A stretch of DNA of 64,000 nt, taken from assembly GCF_026151205.1 (NCBI RefSeq), contig NC_087075.1, positions 3,510,359 to 3,574,358 on the forward strand, read 5' to 3'. The position numbers were made by a program, and so were the translations under genes. Below, piece by piece: positions 1 through 12,000 of this stretch (positions are counted from its first letter, which is position 1; each line of letters opens with the position of its first letter). The notes beneath the pieces are model-generated. The model had not been told where the DNA came from, did no database searches, and was given only the letters and a program-made list of their open reading frames with translations. The stretch is from Bolinopsis microptera. Lineage: Eukaryota; Ctenophora; Tentaculata; Lobata; Bolinopsidae.

Positions 1-81
1 ATGTGTCAGTAACGGTGACGATTGAAATAGTCAGAGCTTGCCCGTTAACCACGAGTGCGTGTGTTGGGAAGTATAGTACAC
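1..81 (-). CDS. Partial Ig exon cut by the window edge
   Basis: After the acceptor TTCTCCCTAG the frame continues in phase 1 with GVLYFPTHALVVNGQALTIS, resembling the start of another Ig domain. No cysteine is seen before the edge. The exon continues outside the window. Confidence 0.6.
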
Positions 82-3000
82 CTAGGGAGAACAACATATT
101 TAGCATATTTAGCATATTTAGCATATTTAGCATATTTAGCATATTTAGCATATTTAACATATTTAGCATATTTAGCATTTATTAACTCTAGATAGTATGA
201 TAGATATTGACCGATCAGCTCCCAGTTAACTATAAATTCCAGTATACCCAAGAAACGCGACCAGGTATTAGGTATTGGCGCGGAATGCCCTCCTGGACCC
301 ATTATCGTGGAAATAGTTTACCTGCTACGTTGATAGTGGTAGCGGTACTGTAGATTATATCTCCACCGTAGTTAACTCCACATTTGTATTCTCCAGAATA
401 GGTACTTTGCATATAGCTAACAGCTAGTGTGGACTTGACCTGAAGGATTTTTACATATTTAGCATATTTAAAATATTTGTAACAATTAACATACACTAGT
501 TTAATTCCTAGGGTGGCCCAAAAGTGGGGCGTGGCGTGACACTCCCTCTTTTTCACTATTGTTTTTATAAAATGAGAACTAAGTTATGAGAATATGAGTA
601 TTTCAAAATTTATCAGATACGTTATCCGAGCACTCAGTCAGTGATCTTTGCACTTAATCAGTGATCTCGTCACTCAATCTGATCAAGAGAAAGACCTTAG
701 CGTGTATTAATGAGGTTTATTAGGCGATGGTGTCCGATGGTTAATTGCGCGTGGCTTACGAAACTTTCAGGAAATCTAAGTTTGATCCATATCTTTAATC
801 TCTGAAATTTGGGTGCAATTTGGAGACGAATTACGAGAGTTATTAAACTTAAAGGGTTGCGTGTGGGTAGTTACTTTTGGGCCACCCTGGCATATTTAAA
901 ATATTTAAAATATTTAACATATTTAAGATACCTTAAGAAGCACCATTTTGAGCACGGGCGATATTTTAAATTATCAATTTATCTAATAAATCTAATCAAC
1001 AAAATGGAATAAAAAGAGGGTCAAGTTTACATCACCGGATTGGGAATAAGTTTTTTTATTTATCAAAGTTGGATAAAAAATATTTAACACAATTAGCATA
1101 TTCAAGTAAATATGTTAATTATGACTATGTGAAGGTAAAAAGAGGGTCAAACGTACCCTTTTGCCCCCACTGTAAGTAGGGTAAGTTGTTTCAGTTGTTA
1201 AAGTAGGATTAACGTTTCCATCGTCCTTGGTCCAGAAGGTGGAGATGATAGACTCCACTCCCGCAACGTACGTCGCTTCGCAAGTCAGTGTAAAGCTCTC
1301 TCCCGTTGCTTTCCCGGACGATATGCTTGGGTTTAACTGAATAACTGAAGAAAACAAATATGTTTAAAATGAAGAAATATATGTTTAAAATGTAGAAATA
1401 TATTTAAAATTTAGAAATATGTTTAACATGCAGAAATATGTTTAAAATGTAGAAATGATAATCTAACGTTAATCTTACACTTTGAGTTTACATTGGTTTG
1501 CACTTTGCAGGAAAACACTTATTTCAAGTGAATTTGCAATAAAAATTCCTATTAAAAAGATTCAAATATGATTATGATTGATTGACAACTATTTAATAAT
1601 CATGGGGAGCATATAATTAACAATCAATTCACAATAATTAAAAAAACATCTAACAAAAATATCTTATTACATGAGTATCAGTGGAATTATAAGTAAAAAA
1701 TCAACATAATAATAATAATATAATGGCCCCCGCTAAGAACACCAGAGCTAATGAGTAGTGTGTCCGAGGCTGATACTCGTGGTCAGCACCCCCGGAGTCA
1801 GTAACGGCAGCAGTCCATTGGATGGCTGCCGGCAAGAGCTACTCATTCTCTGGCATTGCCAAATGCCTTCGCCCTTCTCCCTGAGATCCAGTTATAGAAC
1901 AAAGTTTAAACTATTAACACTGTTAGTTCCCCCGTTACTAGTCCAAGTTACGGGCTAGAACTTGACCAAACAGCTGGTGAAACACCTGTAGACCACCGGA
2001 ACCTCAGGCTCTAATGTCCTTCTCAACAGAATTTAATATTATCGTGAGATTTTGTAATTGCTTAATATTCATGTTTAGGAAGGGAAAAAAAAGAAAATTT
2101 TAAAAATAAAAGTTTTTAAAAAAGACAAAAAAACAGCACAAAATGGAAAAAAAAGAAAAAAAAGGAAAAACATATGTGATTTAGACAGCAGTATTTTAAG
2201 ATGTATCCCCTAATATTTATTCGTTATCATAGCAGCACAGACTGCCGGTACTGAAAGATTCTCCATCCTTAGTAAAAAATTACTATTTATAGTGTTACCA
2301 CTTACCATACCCATTGTAATTTTATATATCATTGTATTTGTTGTTACTTGTCCCCCGGTTAATTCCCTTTCTTGCCTCTCGTTGGTTAAAAGCTTTTATC
2401 CTTCTCTCCTAGCTCTTGGTTTCTTGACTAGGTGCAATTGACACCTAGTGGTTTTCTTATCGGGCGTGGACTGACCCGCAGAAGTCCCCCAATTTAAGTT
2501 GTGGACTCGTGGCGAAAGGATGTGTGACCATGGGTTAAATGGTTACTAACGGGTCTACTACCCTGGGGGACTGGGCGACGCGGGGCAACGCTCAGTGCTC
2601 TGTTTTCCCTGTCAATTCTCTAGAGGGTGTATTTAGTCCCCCAGTTATGATATGAATTCTCTCCCAAATTTTACAAACTCTCCTACTCTCCCTACTTATA
2701 GGACAGAGCAGGATCAACAACCTAACATCGCACCTCCAGCTCGCCGTGAGAGGAAGGCTCGCACTGAGACTTCCACTCGTCACACGTGGAGCAAGGAGTA
2801 CAACATACAGCTCATGACGCTGTATTATCAGAGCCGACCATCCCACTCTGGTTACAGAAGGAGACTCCGGTCACTACTCACTGTGGGATGACGTTGAACT
2901 CTTTACCTGTACGGAACAAAGATTGGCAGACCAAGCAAGGTCAATCAGAAATAACAATCTTCTTTCAGACATAGAACTACTGGAGATTCGAGGAACACTT

Positions 3001-6000
3001 CCAACTAGTGTAGTGGAAGAGACTCCAACAAGGACAAGTCAAGTCTTACCTACAGTCTCCCAAGCTATCATGAAATTGAGGGATGCAAGTATCCCAACTG
3101 TCGCCGCTGAAGAACTCACCCCCACCGCAATGGTACCTGATATAGACAAGGAAGCAATCATTGAACGGCTTAATGCACTCCTTGAAGACCCTTCAGTGAT
3201 AGAAACCAAACCTCTTAGACACGTGAACAGGAAGAAGCTTATGGAGGAAACATCTCTCATTAACTCATGTATAGCAGAGATTCATACTTCTTCAATCACT
3301 GAAACCAACACTCTATTGCTAGCAGGAGCACATTTAGTCAGTGAAAGACTTGGTGAAAAACCTACAAATAAGAATACAGAGAAACGGAAAACCCCACTTT
3401 GGAAAAGAAGAATCGAAGATAAGATAACCCAGGTTAGGAAAGACATCTCTTATCTCGAGGAAAAGAAGAAAGGTACTGCCCTTAAACAAAAAATATTGGA
3501 AGGGCTAAACGGACGTCATCCCCTGTTGAAGAAAAAGGGCATACCATGCATCATCGAGGAGCTCAAGCAACGTCTCCGTGCAAAAGCAGCTAAAATAAAG
3601 AGATTTAACAAAAGATGTGAACGATACCACCAAAACAAGTTATTTGGAAACAACCAGTTACCAGAGGCAGTTCTGCAGAAACCTTAAAACAAACCCTGAA
3701 GAGCAGGATATCTCCCACCCTGAGGCTGACAAAGAATCTTGTTTGAAGTTCTGGAAGAACATATGGGAGAAGCCGGTTTAACATAACAGTGATGCTGAAT
3801 GGTTACCAGATGTCAGAACAGCACTAGCCTCAGCTGATGAACAGAGACAGTTTGTTATAACCAACACCCTGGTTGCAGATAGAGTGAAGAAAATGACCAA
3901 CTGGTCCTCCCCTGGTACAGACGGACTGCATGCTTATTGGATAAAGCACTTTAAAGAACTCCACAATAGGATTGCAGATCAACTTATGAATTGCCTGTCC
4001 AATGCTGATATCCCAGAATGGATGACACTGGGTCGCACGTACCTGCTCATTAAGGACCACTCCAGTCTCCAAGGGACCCATCCCAGGCAATTTCAGACCA
4101 ATTACATGCTTATCAGCAATGTGGAAATTGTTCACTGGGCTAATCTCAGATTCCATTTACAACCACCTAGACCAACAAAAACTCCTTCCCCCTGAGCAGA
4201 AAGGGTGCAAAAAGAAGAGCAGAGGATGTAAAGATCAGTTAATGGTAGACAAACTTATACTGAAGAATTGTGAACGAAGGAAGCGGAACTTGAACATGAC
4301 GTTTATAGATTACAAGAAGGCGAATGATAGCGTCCCACACTCCTGGATTCTGTCTTGTATGACCATGTGTGGTATCTCATCATCCATCATAGACCTATTT
4401 GAAGCCTCATTCAATTAATCATAATTATGTTAACCTAATGCTTGGTAAAGTTTCCCTTGGGAGGATTACAATTAATAGAGGTTTATTTCAAGGAGACTCA
4501 GTCTCCCCTATCCACTTTATCATTAGTCTTATACCTCTTTCCATTCTTTTGAATAAGCACGACATAGGATTTTCTCTGGATAGAAAAGATGGACTAAAAG
4601 TGTCGCATAGGCTAAACATGGACGACCTCAAGCTTTATGCTGAGAGTGAAGATGAAATGCAGATACTAGTAAACACCACGTCAGAATTTAGCAGAGACAT
4701 CAGAATGAAGTTTGGGATTGAGAAATGCGCCGTGGTGAAGGTGAAGAAGAGAGCGAAAGCCGTTATTGATGGTATCACCCTACCCACAGGTGAACAGATC
4801 CATGAGTTGGAGAACGAAGGCTATAAGAATCTGGGAATACTAGAAGTGAATGATATTCTACACAAAGAAATGAAAGCGCTTGTTACGAAGGAGTATATCA
4901 GAAGAGTTAAAAAGATACTGAAATCCCAGCTCCATGGTAGGAATAGTATACAAGCAATTAACACCTGGGCTGACATAAACCAAAATGTGCCTAAGATGCA
5001 TGTTTATATTAGTGCTATGAACATACTTAAGGCCTCAGAGGCTTAGATTTTGAGAAATTACCAAAAAACCGATTTTAGGGTAAATATTGAAGCTCATACG
5101 CGTATCTCATGTTCTGATTGAGATACAGACCTCAGACATAAACCAAAATGTGCCTAAGATGCATGTTTATATTAGTGATATGAACATACTTAAGGCCTAA
5201 GAGACTTAGTTTTTGAGAAATCGCCAAAAATCCGATTTTACTATACTAGCAGTCTCGAGAGTAATAACAATTATCACACTTATTTCAAGATATCTCCGCT
5301 TCTGATTGGAGCTAAGCGCTCATCTTGGGCATTAAAATGGTCAGAATCATCATATTGGTGGGGTAGAGCATGGTTTTAAAGTCTTCAGACTTCAGGTTGT
5401 TGAGTTATTAGTTCAGATCCCATTTTTATGCTCTCGCGAGTAGCGATTGATGCACTTATTTCAAGATATCTCAGCTTCTGATTGGAGCTAAGCGTTCATC
5501 TTGGGCATTGAAATGGTAAGAACCATCACATTGAGTGGGGTAGAGTATGGTTTCATATTATTCAGACTTTGCCCTGCAAGCCCTGTTTCTTGTCTATACA
5601 ACATATTATAATTGTGTAATAAACATTAATTATTGTAGCGTAGGATTTTTTGAATTTCTATTTGCTAATTCATATAATATAAACTTTATGATTGTTTCTC
5701 CCATTTTTCTTCCCTTGCATTGCAAGCCCTGTCTCTTGTAAAAACAACCACTTGTGTAGATACACACAGTCTCTACTTCTTTATCCTCTGGTCCCTAGGG
5801 TTAGCTGACTCCGGAGGAAAATTACCGATTGCCAAGGTTTGATGCCTACTCCTAGGCAGTCGAGACCTCTTATTGAGACCCGATATAATATAATAACAAA
5901 TAATAACAAAGTATTTATATCCCGCTCATATTAGCAACTAGTAACCAAGAATGGTACTCGCTACTAATGTCAGAGCGGCTCTCCTAACAAAGAGAAAACT

Positions 6001-9000
6001 ATAATAATTTATAATTCTCCAACAAAAAGTTCTCATTTTCCTCTAAACTGCTTATTGGTAACAGTAACGTCTAAAAACTATATACGACAGACATGGTGGT
6101 ACAATCAGACATCGGATGGAATAAACTATAAGAGAAAAACAATAATCTCGACACATATTGGTTACCTTTATTTATTCAAAAGAATTTAAATAATTAAACT
6201 TCATAATACACTCTTCTTTATTTGTAGATCAAAACAACAAGCACAAACTGTGGCCTGCACCCCCGTCAATACCACACAATCATTTAATGAGTTGCTCAAA
6301 GGTAGTAGACCAGGCCGATAGATCCCCAGTCTGATTTCCCTGAGTATTGTCGAACCCAATTAAGGGAACTCGCACACTACATCACCCTGTACCCAACAGC
6401 TTGCAAGCAAGCTGCCGTTCACCCACCGGTTCACTGAGGTACAGGTAGATTGCCGAAGCATGTACAGGTTATAAAAACCAAGCTAGGGCATGGCAAATGG
6501 CAGTCTAGTCTCTCCGTGTAATTGTAACTATACACACAACTCATGACAGTTAAAAATCCCATTGAATAATCTACAAACTAAGGCCAGGTTCTAGGAACTT
6601 TCTAAAAAAGAAAAAAGAACACGAATATAAATACGACTAGGTATGTTCTAAATGATTGAAAAAGTGGGTTTATAGCATAGTACTTTTTAAAGCCCGTTTA
6701 AAAGTATTAATGTTGTTAGCTTTTCTTACCGTATACGGTAGCAAGTTCCAAAGTTAATTATATAATTAATTGATAAGATAATAATATAATAAAATAAAAA
6801 AGTGATCCTAACCAGGGGATATAACGGTCATGGAATGAGTATCGCTTCCTATATCACTGGCATCCACAGTTAACACGCACGTGAACACCTGACTCCCCCC
6901 ACTCAACCGTGCCAAGACAGCGGTGGAGATGACAAAAGTGTCGACTTGTGTAAGGAGAGCGGTGTCGTAGTCCCCGCTGGTCAGAGTATACTCGCTGGTA
7001 GTGGCACTCACGTCGCCGCTTATATCACCACCCTTCCACTTGACTGCTCCAGAAGTCATGGCTAACTTCATACTGGCACTGATTTCCGACAGGCTGCAAG
7101 TAAGGGTAGCGGCAATTCCGTCGCTTGCTATAGCCGGTCCAGATGCAGTAACACCTGAAAAGAATTAAAGTGAGACTGGCGGTCAGTATATACAGCGGTC
7201 AATTACAATACAACGGTCATCATATTATTATTTATACGGGTACGGTCCGGGATTCTACGTCGTTTACTGGGCGGCGCTCAGCCTTTCATTCCGCGAATTT
7301 TTATTTATGTTTATGAACATACTGCCGTTTTCTCAGAAAAGGCAGTAAGTCCAATTTTTCGAAATATGGCAATATTGGTATCAAAATTTTCAGTAGAAAA
7401 TTCTCTACAACATGAGCTACATATTAATGTATAGAAAAGTTTTTGCATGCAATTCCTAAGAAAGTAAGTCCCAGTTGAGAAACATTATGTTCGGTTTTGG
7501 CCAATTATTTTCTGAGAGAAGGACGTAAGTCCGGACTTACTGCCTTTTCTGAGAAAATCTTGAAAATTTTTTGAGATAAGGAAGTAATCCCGTGGACTTA
7601 CTGCCTTTTCTGAGATAAATTATCTGTGATAGGAAGAAGTAGCTGGACTTACTTCCTATGAAAGCATGCTAAAAACGGAATTTTAGAAAGCAATTTCCCA
7701 AAAAGAACATAACTTTACTGCCGATCGATATTTTCGCTTGAAATTTTCAGAATCGATGTATAAATAATTACATTTAAACCTTACGTAAGTGATCAAAATT
7801 TTCATTTAGGCCTCAAAAAAATTTTGTGGCCGATTTTCAAAAACGCCGGATGTATTTTAGTCACAAAACATAAACATATGAGCAGTTATTGAGCTGGTAT
7901 AATCGCAGAGAATGTTTAGTTTAGGTATATCTTTTATATCAAGTTTATTTTCATCAAAATATCGATAAGATATCATTTAATGCACTGAAATCTTTCAAAA
8001 TTGGCGACTTTCCCTAAATAAGGGCATACTATTATTCAAAAACATTTATTATATGATATGGAGCAATTTAGATTTACCTAATTGTTTATATTTTACAATA
8101 TAATCAAAAATACATAGATCCCAGCCTCAAAAACTTAGTAAAAAGCTTGGACTTACTTCCTTCTCAGAAAAATATTGAACAGAGACTTTTCTGGATGATG
8201 ATTAATCACTCTACACTCGACTGTCACGTGACTTTTTCTACTCGTTCTCTAGCTGGTCTTGAACGACTATTCGAAACCCTAACCATCTAAATCTAATCTG
8301 ATCCCAACCCTAACCCTAACCCAATCCTTAATAAAAGCATATGCTGAAACCCTAACCCTAACGAGAAATTGGACTAACTTCCTTATACGGTCATATCACG
8401 TGATCGAGACAGTTTTTCGCCAATATCTCGTCAGCGGAGCATTTTAACCCTATGTCATAGGGGGTGATTCGGAATCAGCGTCCGAAAATACATCGATTGA
8501 AGTTGGTTTCAACTGTCGGGGGCCCTTTTAGAACAATCTCGAAGATCGACTGTAGAGTGATTTAGCACGCTCGGACTTTTCTCAGAAAAGGAAGTAAGTC
8601 CAAGTTTTCTCAGAAAAGGCAGTAAGTCCATCCAGTATGAAAAATTAGCTCGATTATTTGGCATAAAAATGGTTATATCTAAGCTTATATCCCCAAAGGC
8701 GGATGGCGACTTTTCACCAAGTTCAGGACGGCCTATTTCCCTGGGTAACATTCAAGGGAAGATTTATTTGGCGATCCTGGCGAAGAGGTTGACCAGCTTT
8801 GTTGTCTCGAATGGATATGTAGACCTCTCTATACAGAAGGGTGGTGTGCCAGGCGTCCGTGGGTGCACGGAGCATTTTGGTGCCATGTGGGAGGTACTGA
8901 AGGAGGCAAAGGTCAAGAAGAAGGATCTGAGTGTAGTATGGCTTGACCTGGCTAACGCTTACGGAGCGGTACCCCATGTTCTGATTGCCAGGGCCCTCCG

Positions 9001-12000
9001 TTTCTACAATGTCCCTGAGAAGGTTATCAACATTATCCTACGGTACTTCTCCGGGGTATTCGGAAGGTTCTCCTCAAGAACGGTGACATCAGACTGGCAG
9101 CAGTTTGAGATAGGAATCTTCATGGGGTGTGTGATATCAGTCATCTTGTTTGTCTTGTGCATGAACCTTGGGCATGAACACCTAAAGTCTAAGGTTCCGA
9201 GAAGCATTGAGTACATCAAGGATGACACACCAATACCAACTCTGAAGCTGTTTATGGACGATAGCTGTCTGACCACCGCACGTGCAGAAGATATGCAAAC
9301 GTTACTCAATGTTTTTCAGAAGTACGTGGACTGGTCCAGATTTAAGTTAAAGTCCTCCAAGTCCAGAGCACTGGTGTTGAAGAAGGGAGTGGCTGTGAGG
9401 TGGGTTGAGGAGGTAGTGGTAGGAGAGGAGGAGGTGGAGAGAGAAGAGGTGTGTTTGCAGTTGGGTGGTGAGGTGATTCCGAATGTGTCAGAGAAGCCGA
9501 TAAAATTCCTTGGGAGATGGATAAGAGTGGAAGGAAATGACAAATCAGTCATCGACTCAACCAAGGTCGACCTTAACACTTTTCTTCGGAGACTCGATGA
9601 AAGTTCCCTTACTGGACTCCAGAAGTGCTGGGGATATCAGTACATGGTCCTTCCAAAACTGAAGTGGCCTCTTGCCATCTATGATATTCCGATCACAACA
9701 GTTACCAGATGGGAACAGAATACCAATAGTTTCCTCAGAAAGTGGTTAGGGGTGGGACACACTCTGAGTGGTCTTTGTCTGTTCAGTCAATCATCCAGTG
9801 TGGCCTTACCGGTGAGCAGCCTGACAGATACATGGAAGATAGAGAAGTGTCGACTGTTGCAACCTTATCAGACATCTAAGGATGACCTGATTAAAGCAGT
9901 CCAGCCCCAAGTTCGTTCTGGTAGAGTTTGGAGGCCTGAGACAGAACTGGAAGAGGCCAGAAGAGATTTGGTCTGTGAATCGGTGCGAGGGATGGTGCAA
10001 CCTCAAAAAAGAGTTGGCATCGGTTTTGGTGGCTGGAAAAAACCTTGGGAGAGGATGGATGAGCGGGAAAGAGAGAGGGAGGTTATGCTGAGAGTGAAGG
10101 AGAACATTGAAAGAGAGAGGGAGGTGCAAGTAGGTTCTCTGGAGATGCAGAGCAGGTGGGGTGAGTGGAGAGAGCTCGTAATGAAGACGGATTTGAGCTG
10201 GCATACACTTATTGGATTCATGCTAAGTGCTGTGTACGGCACCCTCTTAACCCCCTCTATGGTTTCCAAGTGGAGTGAAGATGAGGATGGGAAGTGCAAG
10301 TTATGTGAGGAGAGGATGGGCACCATTCAGCACATTTTGGCTGGGTGTAAGGTGGCCCTTAGTCAAGGAAGGTATAGATGGCGGCACGACAAGGTTCTGA
10401 AGCAGATATCTGAACAGGTTGTTTTCCATTGTGATCGCCGAGTGAACACTTATAAGAACAAGGCCGGCGATGGAAGACAGTTCATTGATTTTGTTCCTGC
10501 TGGGAGGAGAAAAGCAGGTAAAGACGACCGGAAGGAGAGTCGTGGTTTCGGGATCCTGAGTGGGTATCGGGATTGGATAGTGCTGTCAGACCTTGAGGGG
10601 CAGCTTGAGTTTCCCAGTGAGATTGTGGAAACACGGCTGAGGCCGGACCTTGTGATATTCTCAAGGTCAGCAAAGACAGTTATTTGGTGGGAGCTAACAG
10701 TACCATCTGAAGAGCGGATCGCTGAATCGCACGAGTACAAACTCGACCGATACAGCGGTCTGCAGGCTGAGATTCAGGCGAAAGGTTGGTGCTGTTATAA
10801 TGCCGCAGTCGAAGTTGGAGCTAGGGGAGTGGTTGCGCAGAGTTTGGAGAGAGCTGCGAGGAGGATTGGTTTTAGGGGAAGAGAGCTGAAGAAGCTGGTA
10901 CGGGACAGTGGGAAAGAGGGCGGCAGTTTACAAGAAGCCCGACTGGTCCATGGACCACTGGTCTATGGACCACTCTAGGTGGTCCATGGACCACTGGTCC
11001 ATGGACCACCTTATCACTGAATAAGTGGTCCATGGACCACTTTAACAAGGTCCATGGTATCAGCAAGCACTTTAGCTTCCATTATCATATGATCCAATCA
11101 TACGGTAGACTTCTTCGCTAAGATTGCAAGATGTCAGTATTAACTACGAAAAACGTCGCAGAGATATATAAGATGAATTGTGGTACACAGCCATCGTCGT
11201 TTTCGATATACAAGACAGATACCTGTACACCACTACTGTGTTTTCAATATGAGCCACTCACTACACAACGAAATCCATCGGATTACAAATACTGATGAGC
11301 ATGCAAGGGATTTCCTCTTTCAACGTGGTATTCTGAAGTCCTCTCTTTCCTGTCCTGGCTGCTCTTCTGCTATGAACCTTGTACCCTGCTCCTCTAAGAA
11401 GTCCTCAGACCTTCTCATCTGGCGGTGTTCACCCTGCTCAAGGTTTAGGAACATACGAACGGATAGTGTACTCTCTGGACAGAAGCTCACCTTCTCACTA
11501 TTCCTACAGCTGGTTTTCTACCTCAGCATCAAATCCCTTGCAAATGTAGCTATCTCTCAGCTCATAGGAGTATCAGAGAACACCATCAGTGACTGGAAGA
11601 CCATGATACATACAAGAGTAGCTGACTTTCTGGTATCCAATCCCTCTCCTCTCGGTGGACCTGGTGTTGTCGTGGAGATGGATGAGGGCAAGTTCGGAAA
11701 ACGCAAGTACAATAAAGGAGCTTACAGAGAAGGGCAGTGGGTGCTTGGAGCTGTAGATCGGAGCAACGGTAACTGTTTCCTACTACCCTGTCCGAACAAC
11801 AGCAGAGGTGCATCCACACTACTCCCTCTGATTAGACGCTGGATCCTCCTTGGTTCTGTTGTCTATACTGACGAGTGGGGAGCCTATAACAGCCTAAATA
11901 CCGCTGGCTACACTCATCACACCGTCAACCACTCGATCCAGTTCGTGGACCCGGCAACTGGCGTTCATACTAACACTCAGGAAGGACTTTGGGCTCATGT

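Noticed and set aside
809-1012. A 67-codon plus-strand ORF
   Set aside because: It crosses the end of a MITE and an AT-rich repeat and has no domain.
2340-2640. Possible HDV-like ribozyme at the 5' end of the older retrotransposon
   Set aside because: R2-type elements can carry one, but I could not draw the required double pseudoknot from this sequence.
8669-8688. Start codon of the retrotransposon ORF as a genuine start
   Set aside because: This ATG lies within the target duplication that recurs at 13847-13866, so it belongs to the host site and not to the element.
11180-11248. N-terminal extension of the transposase by 23 codons
   Set aside because: It would start at GTG; the first in-frame ATG at 11249 is the likely start in a eukaryote and keeps the whole zinc ribbon.
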